DNA of 51,908 nt, taken from assembly GCA_021822985.1 (NCBI GenBank), contig JAKAPZ010000004.1, forward strand, positions 1 to 51,908, in the 5' to 3' direction. The translations under genes and the position numbers were made by a program. This document shows, one piece after another, positions 45,554 to 51,908 of this stretch (positions are counted from its first letter, which is position 1; each line of letters opens with the position of its first letter). The notes under the pieces were generated by a model that was not told the DNA's origin, searched no databases, and saw only the letters and a list, made by a program, of their open reading frames with translations. The DNA comes from Thermoplasmata archaeon. GTDB lineage: Archaea; Thermoplasmatota; Thermoplasmata; Thermoplasmatales; Thermoplasmataceae.

Positions 45554-46003
45554 ATGGTGAACGAATTCCTTGAATCCCTGACTGGTGGCTACACACCCAT
45601 CAAGATAGTGAGATTTGCGGTAATGGTGTGTGCACTGCTTGATTCTGCGGCCCATCTCTATGCAACTCCCGCGGCATATCCCCTGATCACATTCTGGCTT
45701 GAAATAGAAGTTGCAGCTTTCATAATCATAGGTATTGTATTTCTCCTGGGTTTGAAAATGTGGTACATCCCCTCAATACTCTTCACGATTTTCAACCTGC
45801 TTGTCTACCTCATTTCAGGAGTTGTGGCAATTGCGCCATTGAACCCTACAGTGCTGTCCGGGCATGTGGATTTCCTGAATTACAGCTTTGGAAGGGCATT
45901 CTCCCTCGCAACATGGATATTCATAATAATTGTTGGAACGCTGCTCATAGACTATGACAAGGGTTCAGCCCTCAACACACTTCTCAGGAATGACGAGAAC
46001 TGA
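45554..46003 (+). CDS. Four-helix membrane protein of unknown function
   Basis: A 149-residue protein with four hydrophobic segments (IVRFAVMVCALLDSAAHLYA, VAAFIIIGIVFLLGL, YIPSILFTIFNLLVYLISGV, FSLATWIFIIIVGTLLI) and a short acidic tail. A TATA-like AAATTATATAATTG is in position. No signature residues beyond scattered aromatics. Its 3' end overlaps the convergent glycosyltransferase by 20 bases. Conservation unknown to me. Confidence 0.7.
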   Translation: MVNEFLESLTGGYTPIKIVRFAVMVCALLDSAAHLYATPAAYPLITFWLEIEVAAFIIIGIVFLLGLKMWYIPSILFTIFNLLVYLISGVVAIAPLNPTVLSGHVDFLNYSFGRAFSLATWIFIIIVGTLLIDYDKGSALNTLLRNDEN

Positions 46004-46772
46004 TCGGATGGATTATGAATGCCATATACCCGAGAATTGCGGCAGAAGTCCTGACGATCCAGTGAAAATTAACATCCTTTATTGAAAAATAATCTTTTTC
46101 AATTTCTTTCCATATATCTTTATTTTTCCTTTTGAGCTGGGCCCTTCCATAGCCATTCCAGAATGCCTGTTTCATTAATCCCCTCATGGATTCCCTTGCA
46201 TTGTGCGTTACCCTGCAGTCATTGCAGAAATATGCCCTGGCCCCTGAATTTATCAGCCTAATATTGAGATCAATGTCCTCTGCAGTTATGAGTGATGTGT
46301 CAAAACCGCCGACTTTCAGAAACATCTCCCTTCTCACTCCCATGTTCATTGAGGGCAGTGTGACCTCATGATCATGATAGAAAAGCTTCACCCTCTTCAG
46401 TGATGCATAATTTCCAGAACCGGATGTTTCCGTCAATCCCCATACAAGATCATTGCTCCCGAGAGAGGATATCATGCACGAGGCCCAGTTCTCTGCAGGA
46501 ACTGCATCACCGTCTGTGAAGAGAATATAATCCGCAACGGACATTGAAACACCGATGTTTCTCCCTTCACCCCTCGTGCATTCCTTTACCGTGTATCTGA
46601 CACCTTTAGGCTCAAATTCCTTCAGTATATCATGTGTACTGTCCGTGCTCCCTGCATCCACAACAATGATTCCACAGTGCAAATCCTGCGATACAAGGCC
46701 GTTCAGGAGATTGCGAAGATTTTTGCCCTCATTCAGGACAGTTATGACTATGTCCCCATCCTCTTTTCCCAT
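45984..46772 (-). CDS. Family 2 glycosyltransferase
   Basis: A 262-residue GT-A-fold transferase that passes a sugar from a nucleotide or lipid donor. The N-terminal strand ITVLNEGKNL, IIVVDAGSTDST, the DxD motif in LFTDGDAVPAEN, and the acceptor region VGGFDTSLITAEDIDLNIRL are all present. A final hydrophobic segment (AAILGYMAFII) suggests membrane association. Its ATG directly follows the TAG of the small zinc-type gene upstream (TAGATG), so the two are coupled. It probably acts in surface glycan or N-glycan assembly. Confidence 0.9.
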   Translation of the reverse strand: MGKEDGDIVITVLNEGKNLRNLLNGLVSQDLHCGIIVVDAGSTDSTHDILKEFEPKGVRYTVKECTRGEGRNIGVSMSVADYILFTDGDAVPAENWASCMISSLGSNDLVWGLTETSGSGNYASLKRVKLFYHDHEVTLPSMNMGVRREMFLKVGGFDTSLITAEDIDLNIRLINSGARAYFCNDCRVTHNARESMRGLMKQAFWNGYGRAQLKRKNKDIWKEIEKDYFSIKDVNFHWIVRTSAAILGYMAFIIHPISSRHS

Positions 46773-46967
46773 CTAAACCCAGTCAGCCCTCTGAGCCTCT
46801 CTCTCTTTCTTGGTCTCTTTCTTGTACTTCTTATAATGCTCCTTGCATAGATGTACCTTGGTCAGTTTTGAGTCAAAGGAAAACACCTTTGAGGCAAGAT
46901 CCGCAGGAACTGTTTTGTGGTTATCTTCTTTGCAATCTCTCACCTGACATTTCTTATCTTCCGGCAT
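46773..46967 (-). CDS. Small Cys/His zinc-type protein
   Basis: About 64 residues from MPEDKKCQVRDC; an ATTATTATTAT box is ~25 nt upstream. ATG 46991 would add eight residues, and the track start (47078) is unlikely. CQVRDC and HLCKEHYKKYKKE are spaced like a zinc-binding knuckle or treble clef, followed by a very basic tail (KKETKKEREAQRADWV). Probably a nucleic-acid-binding or ribosome-associated protein. Translationally coupled to the glycosyltransferase, which may be chance. Confidence 0.65.
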   Translation of the reverse strand: MPEDKKCQVRDCKEDNHKTVPADLASKVFSFDSKLTKVHLCKEHYKKYKKETKKEREAQRADWV

Positions 46968-47154
46968 ATCTCTGTATAAACGAAATGCCATAATAATAAT
47001 TTCCATAATGCCAAAATTTTGCGAACCGGGCATCCGTTTTGACAAACGGCAATTTTGAAGAACTCCCAATTTGCTCATGGCCGGTAACAGTTATGCGGAA
47101 TGGTGAAACGTTCCGGCTATCATAACATGGAAATAACATGGAAAAATCATGCAA

Positions 47155-47479
47155 GTGGAGAATGCCCGGAGTAAGCCCCCTTCTGTTACCCTGCATTGCA
47201 GGCTGGCAGCATTCGACTAATGGCCTTTCAGCCTTCGTCCTACCCGATCCTCCGGGTGGCATCATCGGATCCGTTTGGACTTTCTCCAGCCAGGGCGGCT
47301 GTCCCATCGCCACAATGAAAATGTCATCCCTGCGGAATCATCCTGCTTCAAGGGGCGTATCATTTCTTTTGCCGTAGCCTTCCCTCTCGGGAAATGTGCT
47401 TCTGCTCAATGGCCTCCACCTCAGGAGGGGGGACTTTCCTCACTCCTAAGAGCGTGAGCTGCCCTCGGGCTTTCTCCAC
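47155..47479 (-). ncRNA. rnpB: RNase P RNA (archaeal type A)
   Basis: The catalytic RNA that trims tRNA 5' leaders, 325 nt. Conserved region I appears as GAGGAAAGTCC; the 3' conserved region as AACAGAAGGGGGCTTACTCC. The termini pair in a P1 helix: GTGGAGAA-A-GCCCG at the 5' end with CGGGC-A-TTCTCCAC at the 3' end, thirteen pairs around one A-A mismatch, which fixes both ends. An ATTATTAAT box lies 21-29 nt upstream. Several meaningless ORFs of the track lie across this gene (46954-47313, 47138-47377, 47275-47457). Confidence 0.93.
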
Positions 47480-47499
47480 ATAAGATATGGCAATTCACA

Positions 47500-47508
47500 T
47501 TAATAATC
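47500..47508 (-). promoter_or_regulatory. TATA box of rnpB
   Basis: ATTATTAAT on the minus strand, 21-29 nt upstream of the RNA start inferred from P1 pairing. Confidence 0.6.
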
Positions 47509-47629
47509 TGTTGATGCTCTCCTGAGTCCCACTGGCTGCGCATTAACGCACTGATAAGAATTTCAGGCAATTGAATGTACCATTGCATATGTACCATAAG
47601 CTAGTTATTTTTATTTTTGATGAAAACCC

Positions 47630-49423
47630 ATGGACAAAACAATAATGGCCATGGTTGCCGTATCTCTTGTCATTCTTGGAGGTGTACCTCTGGCTATGGC
47701 TTCCAGCGGAACATCACCAACCATGTCAGTGAAGACATTTGGCGATTTTGCTGTTTCCTACAGTAATGGCACAGGATTTATAGGAACTGTAAATTACACG
47801 GGAGAAGACTACTCAACAGTGCTCAGCGACGGAATATTCCTCAATGGGAGTTCACCTGCAACAACTGCACTTTTGAACCAGACATCTTTTGACAATAACA
47901 ATGCATCAATGTTTGGAGTAGAGGAACCAGCTGGATTTGGGGTTATAACATATGCCAAGTCCACATCCGGGGCCAACATCAGCATTCATTCTATGGCATT
48001 CATTTCACTTGCAAAACAGAACGTTTCATTCACGAACATGATCTCAGGAACACCTGCAGGACAGGAATTCAGTGTTTTTTCAGGCATGGGAATTAATGTG
48101 AATATTTTCACAGTCCAGACTACAAGCTTCACGGGAATACTTGTGGTGGACGGGCATTCCTCAATGAACATGATGACACGCACGGTATCAGCACGGATGA
48201 ATGCAACCGCCACTCCTTACCCACTCTTCGCAATATTCATGACGTCCGGGGATATCAGTGAGAAAGTGGCCCAATATGAGGCTGGAAAAGAGCAGTTCAG
48301 GTACAATAACACAACAGGCCATGTTTCAGGCTACTTTGCAACATTCAACCTCACATCTGGCGGTTTCAATTCACTCTTCAACAACAGGACAAATACAGAA
48401 CTGATCAGTTCATTATCGGTTTCGGGTAACGGAACCATAGGAAAGGGTTATGCAGTAAGCGATATGGCAATGAACACACCAATCATAAAGGGATCACTGC
48501 TTGTCTACGCAAACCAGAGCTATATCCTTGCAGTCCACAACAATCCAGCAATACAGTCAGCAGTTGCCATAGACAATGCAACAGCAACAATTGTTGTTCC
48601 AACGGGCAGCAACATATCCCTGTTTAAAACCAGAAGTGGTTCTCTTTCAATCAATGCATCTGCAATGTCATCCAACTTCACAGTTCAGGAAGACACTGTG
48701 ATCGGGCTTGATCATGTGGTCAGGGCAGGAGCAATCAACCTTGTGGTATCAGGGGCAAACTTCACTGAACTCATAATGGTACAGGGAGGATCCGTGAATG
48801 TGAGCGGAAACACCATAAGAGTGAACAGCACGGGAATTGCAGTCATACATATGGTTGCACCGCCAGGACTTGATCATGCACAGTCTGCAATCAGGAGAGC
48901 AATACTCAACGGAAAGATTTCAGATCAGCTGTACTTCAACGGAACAACCTCGCTCAACAACATGACACTGGAATTCAACTCATCAGTCTCGCTGAACATA
49001 TCATCCCAGTCATCGGGCCATGCTTCCATAAGGGTCGGATCAAATAACGGAAACCACAGGGGAACAGACATAGTCATATTCCTTTCAAACCAGTTCCTGA
49101 AGGGTTCCACCACAGTGAAGATTACCTTTGACAACCAGTCCGTGGCAGTCAGTGCTGACTCGCAGATATTCAACGTGACAAGCGCAACAAGTGCTGCCTA
49201 TGCAGTGTTCAAGACACAGAATGGCCTGCTGGTGGTATTCCACATACCGCACTTCTCAAACCACACCATAGGAATCTCAGCAGTCCCGTCAACAACCACG
49301 AACTTAACTTCAGGTGGACTGGGCCCATACACACTGCCTATCCTCGGAATAGGAGCAATATTGATTGTTGGAGTTACAGTGGCCATGCTTGAGAGAAAAA
49401 AGAAACCAAAAAGTGAAGAGTGA
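47630..49423 (+). CDS. Large exported surface protein with C-terminal anchor
   Basis: A 597-residue protein. Residues 1-25 form a signal peptide (IMAMVAVSLVILGGVPLAMA). The body is Ser/Thr/Asn-rich, beta-type, with many N-glycosylation sequons (NGTGF, NYTGED, NGSSPA, NNTTGH). The C terminus has a single membrane span (PILGIGAILIVGVTVAML) and ERKKKPKSEE tail. This is the layout of archaeal S-layer-associated or pseudoperiplasmic proteins. No enzyme motif recognised. TATTTTTATTTTT precedes the ATG at promoter distance and a T7 tract follows the stop. Confidence 0.8.
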   Translation: MDKTIMAMVAVSLVILGGVPLAMASSGTSPTMSVKTFGDFAVSYSNGTGFIGTVNYTGEDYSTVLSDGIFLNGSSPATTALLNQTSFDNNNASMFGVEEPAGFGVITYAKSTSGANISIHSMAFISLAKQNVSFTNMISGTPAGQEFSVFSGMGINVNIFTVQTTSFTGILVVDGHSSMNMMTRTVSARMNATATPYPLFAIFMTSGDISEKVAQYEAGKEQFRYNNTTGHVSGYFATFNLTSGGFNSLFNNRTNTELISSLSVSGNGTIGKGYAVSDMAMNTPIIKGSLLVYANQSYILAVHNNPAIQSAVAIDNATATIVVPTGSNISLFKTRSGSLSINASAMSSNFTVQEDTVIGLDHVVRAGAINLVVSGANFTELIMVQGGSVNVSGNTIRVNSTGIAVIHMVAPPGLDHAQSAIRRAILNGKISDQLYFNGTTSLNNMTLEFNSSVSLNISSQSSGHASIRVGSNNGNHRGTDIVIFLSNQFLKGSTTVKITFDNQSVAVSADSQIFNVTSATSAAYAVFKTQNGLLVVFHIPHFSNHTIGISAVPSTTTNLTSGGLGPYTLPILGIGAILIVGVTVAMLERKKKPKSEE

Positions 49424-49431
49424 TCTTCACA

Positions 49432-50085
49432 CTATTTTTTTAAAATTTCAACATATCTAGCATATTTTTTTTCAGTTATGAGTTCTGCAGCTTTTACGGG
49501 TATGTAAAGGATATCGTTTTTGTGAAGGTAAAAATCACCTATGGAAGTGGCCACCGGCAGATACTCTGCAGTCACTGAGACCAGCCTCATGGGATCTGTG
49601 TCCACAGCCATCTCTTTCCCTGGCTCTGTTTTTTCATGTTCAGGCACCAAATTGACTATTTCCCCGACAGGCTCAATCTCCTCTTTTTGAGGTATATTTT
49701 TGACCTGGATCAGCCCGTCAATATAGAGGGACATCCTGTTGTGCATGTCCATTATGAAGACCTTTTCCTGGGACGTGAGCCGATCCATTATGCTTGAACC
49801 GATCTCAAAAAGGGAATCCCTCAGTATCTTCTCATATCTTTTCAGCAGGAAGTTCCTGAGATTTTTCTCTATAATGTCCCTCTTGTCCATGACCTTCCTG
49901 TACATATCAATCCTCTCAGGTGATATGTTGCTCCTTGCCATTTCATCAAGAGATTCTATTGCTTCTCTTGCCCTCTCGTAAAAATTTAGCTTGATCTTCT
50001 GAATCTGGACTGTTGCGGACTCCTGACGGTAATAGTCTCTGATCTCTCTCGCAACTTTGTCAATTTCAGAAGCTGTCAGGGTCAT
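49432..50085 (-). CDS. gins51: GINS complex subunit, Gins51
   Basis: A 217-residue replication factor of the CMG-like helicase complex. The N-terminal helical A domain (residues ~1-125, REIRDYYRQESATVQIQKIKLNFYERA, MDKRDIIEKNLRNFLLKRYEKIL) is linked by an acidic, poorly conserved segment to the small beta B domain at the C terminus (VSVTAEYLPVATSIGDFYLH, NDILYIPVKAAELITEK), the A-then-B order of Gins51. It is downstream of the TatD-like gene by 36 bases and may share its transcript. Thermoplasmatales often have only this GINS type. Confidence 0.82.
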   Translation of the reverse strand: MTLTASEIDKVAREIRDYYRQESATVQIQKIKLNFYERAREAIESLDEMARSNISPERIDMYRKVMDKRDIIEKNLRNFLLKRYEKILRDSLFEIGSSIMDRLTSQEKVFIMDMHNRMSLYIDGLIQVKNIPQKEEIEPVGEIVNLVPEHEKTEPGKEMAVDTDPMRLVSVTAEYLPVATSIGDFYLHKNDILYIPVKAAELITEKKYARYVEILKK

Positions 50086-50121
50086 ATATATCTCATATAT
50101 TTTTTGAGTAGTTATTCTTTA

Positions 50122-50952
50122 TCATATCCTGAAGGAATTTTCACCAAAGAGTCTTTCCGGAATGCTGAAAAATGCTTCCCGAAGAAGTTTTTCCCCTTTT
50201 TCTCCGAATTCCTGCCTGATCCATTCTGCCCTTTTCGGCACTGCATCTGCAGGGAGATATTTTCCCGGATTAGTGGGATCATTTATATGATCTGTCTCAA
50301 GCATGAATGCCTTTCCCGAATCCATGGAATCACGTATTGCACTCCTGTTTGCAGGTACGGAAAAGACAAGATTCGAATCCAACAGCAGTGCCTGAGGCAT
50401 TGCATGATGCTTTACCACCATTTCCGGCTTCATTCCGTTTTTCACTGCCATTGTTTCGATCTCCCGTGCACCATCGGCATTCAGATCCTCAGTGTGCAGT
50501 ATCACGGGAATATTGCTGTCTGAACATTGAATGAATGCATATTCCATCACCCTGTTGCATGCAGCAATTATTTCGTGATCGACAGGGAAATGGGGCCTCC
50601 CGATTTCACCCACTGCATTTGCCTTACCCTCCCTGCAGAGTTTCACCGCAAGATCTATTCCTTTCCCTGCCATCTCCTCTCCTTCAGAGATATCCTTCCA
50701 CAATGTGAAAATGTCAAGCGGGTAGGGGCCAATGGTTATGATCACATCAATGCCCGATCTCTCTTTCACATCCTTCGCCATCCTGATGTGTTTTTCATAA
50801 AGATTCGCATAGTGATCTGAAGTGGCATCACCATGAACAGGCAGGTTGGTCAAATTGAGAGAAGTCCCTCCTGCTTTCCTGAAGATCATAACACTGTTCA
50901 TGTAATCATTATGGAAGTTGAGGTGGAAATGATTGTCAAAGATTCTTTCCAT
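50122..50952 (-). CDS. TatD-related metal-dependent hydrolase
   Basis: A 276-residue amidohydrolase-type TIM barrel. Metal ligands are visible in IFDNHFHLNFH near residue 8, AVGEIGRPHFP near 115, ILHTEDLNADG near 152, VVKHHAMP near 182 and MLETDHINDPTNPG near 220. The last block (ETDHINDPTNPGKY) is typical of the archaeal TatD-related branch rather than classic TatD DNases. Activity could be on nucleic acid ends or small molecules. Probably first gene of a unit with gins51. Confidence 0.85.
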   Translation of the reverse strand: MERIFDNHFHLNFHNDYMNSVMIFRKAGGTSLNLTNLPVHGDATSDHYANLYEKHIRMAKDVKERSGIDVIITIGPYPLDIFTLWKDISEGEEMAGKGIDLAVKLCREGKANAVGEIGRPHFPVDHEIIAACNRVMEYAFIQCSDSNIPVILHTEDLNADGAREIETMAVKNGMKPEMVVKHHAMPQALLLDSNLVFSVPANRSAIRDSMDSGKAFMLETDHINDPTNPGKYLPADAVPKRAEWIRQEFGEKGEKLLREAFFSIPERLFGENSFRI

Positions 50953-51094
50953 TTACGGCTCTCCGTGCATTGAGTCAATGGTGCGGGGATTAATCTATGT
51001 TTTCATGCATCGGAACATTGCTTAATGCCGGGAACTGCAAGATATGGATTCAAGCTAAAATTGCCACGGAAAATCGTGCCAAAAAATTAGAAAA

Positions 51095-51103
51095 GATTTA
51101 TTA
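51095..51103 (+). promoter_or_regulatory. TATA box of psmA
   Basis: GATTTATTA lies 32-40 nt upstream of the ATG, implying a short leader. Confidence 0.45.
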
Positions 51104-51134
51104 GACAGAGAGATTAAGGGTTTACAGTGATAAA

Positions 51135-51839
51135 ATGCAGCAGGGACAGATGGCATATGATAGAGCTATAACAGTTTTCTCTCCTGACGGTAGACTATTT
51201 CAGGTAGAGTATGCGAGAGAGGCCGTAAAAAGAGGTTCAACTGCACTTGGATTAAAATTCAAGGACGGTGTTTTGCTGATGTCTGAGAAAAGGGCAAGAA
51301 GCAAACTCATGGAACAGAATTCCATGGAAAAGATCCAGCTTATAGATGATTTTGTCGGTTGCGTAACCTCCGGACTTGGAGCAGATGCCAGAGTGCTCAT
51401 AGACTTTGCAAGAATCGCCACACAGCAGGAAAAGGTCACATACGGATCAGTTGTTAACGTTGAAAACCTTGTTAAGAAGGTTGCTGACCAGATGCAGCAG
51501 TACACCCAGTATGGTGGTGTCAGGCCTTATGGAGTTGCCATAATATTTGCAGGAATAGATCAGGTGGGCCCAAGACTCTTCGATCTTGATCCGTCAGGCG
51601 TCATAAACGAATACAGGGCCACTGCCATAGGTTCAGGCAGAGACCAGGTTCTGAACTTCCTTGAGAAGGAATATTCACAGGATCTTGACGAGAACAAGGC
51701 CATAAAACTTGCTTTCAACGCCCTGAAATCATCCCTTGAAGAGGGTGGCGAGATGAAGATTCCGGAAGTTGCATCCATAAGGCAGGATGGAATTTACAGA
51801 ATTCTTACGAAAGAAGAGATAGAAAAGAAAATATCCTGA
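51135..51839 (+). CDS. psmA: Proteasome alpha subunit
   Basis: A 234-residue alpha subunit that forms the outer rings and gate of the 20S proteasome. The N-terminal gate and H0 helix ([29 protein letters not shown]) carry the YDR gate residues and the Pro-Asp-Gly reverse turn. [28 protein letters not shown] and [14 protein letters not shown] are near-identical to Thermoplasma as remembered. The regulatory ATPase is not in this window; psmB is 42 kb away. Confidence 0.97.
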   Translation: MQQGQMAYDRAITVFSPDGRLFQVEYAREAVKRGSTALGLKFKDGVLLMSEKRARSKLMEQNSMEKIQLIDDFVGCVTSGLGADARVLIDFARIATQQEKVTYGSVVNVENLVKKVADQMQQYTQYGGVRPYGVAIIFAGIDQVGPRLFDLDPSGVINEYRATAIGSGRDQVLNFLEKEYSQDLDENKAIKLAFNALKSSLEEGGEMKIPEVASIRQDGIYRILTKEEIEKKIS

Positions 51840-51845
51840 TATTTT

Positions 51846-51880
51846 CCCTAAAAATTATGTTAGGGATTGGTAATTTTTCC
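51846..51880 (+). terminator. Hairpin and T-tract after psmA
   Basis: CCCTAA and TTAGGG (51846-51851 and 51860-51865) form a 6-bp stem with an 8-nt loop a few bases after the stop, followed by TTTTT at about 51874. Resembles a terminator, though archaeal termination depends mainly on the T-tract. Confidence 0.4.
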
Positions 51881-51908
51881 AATACCCCAATTTCTCATAA
51901 AACTTTTT

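Noticed and set aside
46954-47377. ORFs of 119 and 79 codons around 47 kb
   Set aside because: They lie across RNase P RNA, whose conserved blocks and P1 pairing explain the sequence.
1-51908. CRISPR array, rRNA or tRNA genes
   Set aside because: I saw no regularly spaced direct repeats, no rRNA-like conserved blocks and no complete cloverleaf in the intergenic regions.

Overview
The window looks like a chromosomal segment of an acidophilic Thermoplasmatales archaeon (Thermoplasma, Ferroplasma or Cuniculiplasma relatives). The reasons are both 20S proteasome subunits with near-Thermoplasma sequence (psmB at 8.2-8.9 kb, psmA at 51.1-51.8 kb), the archaeal termination factor FttA/aCPSF1, Taw1, an archaeal Gins51, archaeal XerA, a type-A RNase P RNA and a giant thermopsin-type surface protease. 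Most first genes of transcription units have an A/T-rich TATA element about 22-30 nt before the start codon (leaderless mRNAs), while downstream operon genes carry GGTGAT-like Shine-Dalgarno sequences. I found no rRNA, tRNA or CRISPR array.

Layout. (1) 1-5.74 kb: a three-gene minus-strand operon joined by ATGA stop/start overlaps: a long helical protein, a membrane-anchored GTPase resembling the DO-GTPase2 type, and a GAP1-N-like partner cut by the window edge. It is divergent from a Vps4/CdvC-like MIT-AAA ATPase. A TGAAAACA-N10-TGTTTTCA inverted repeat sits on the operon promoter. This is the best candidate for an undescribed system: a GTPase-centred conflict or membrane-remodelling module. 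(2) 5.7-15.8 kb: housekeeping genes (fttA, psmB, CBS protein, alpha/beta hydrolase, MFS transporter, GDPD, DEDDy exonuclease, purC, NicO-like transporter). (3) 15.8-17.8 kb: a decayed, gene-poor stretch with a small Cys/His-rich ORF and a broken IS5-like transposase. (4) 17.8-24.0 kb: purA, iorAB, two unknowns and an acyl-CoA dehydrogenase, consistent with amino-acid catabolism. (5) 24.1-27.1 kb: an A+T-rich island between two transposase remnants, holding a secreted protein and a four-helix membrane protein as a pair.

(6) 27.3-41.0 kb: taw1, a frameshifted membrane-anchored surface protein, pyrophosphatase, an MFS gene with no canonical start at its true N terminus, UbiA/UbiD (probably menaquinone synthesis), the 1114-residue thermopsin, xerA, an MDR oxidoreductase and rpe. 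(7) 41.1-43.1 kb: an intact IS110-family element with a 14-bp inverted repeat and a structured 180-nt leader that may encode the guide (bridge) RNA, followed by an AbrB/PIN toxin-antitoxin pair with a palindromic operator candidate. (8) 43.3-51.9 kb: helical protein, UbiB-like kinase, small membrane protein, GT2, small zinc-type protein, rnpB (not an ORF, so absent from the track), a second large surface protein, Gins51, a TatD-like hydrolase and psmA.

Family calls come from motif recognition by eye. No database search was possible, and start sites were judged from TATA/SD spacing.
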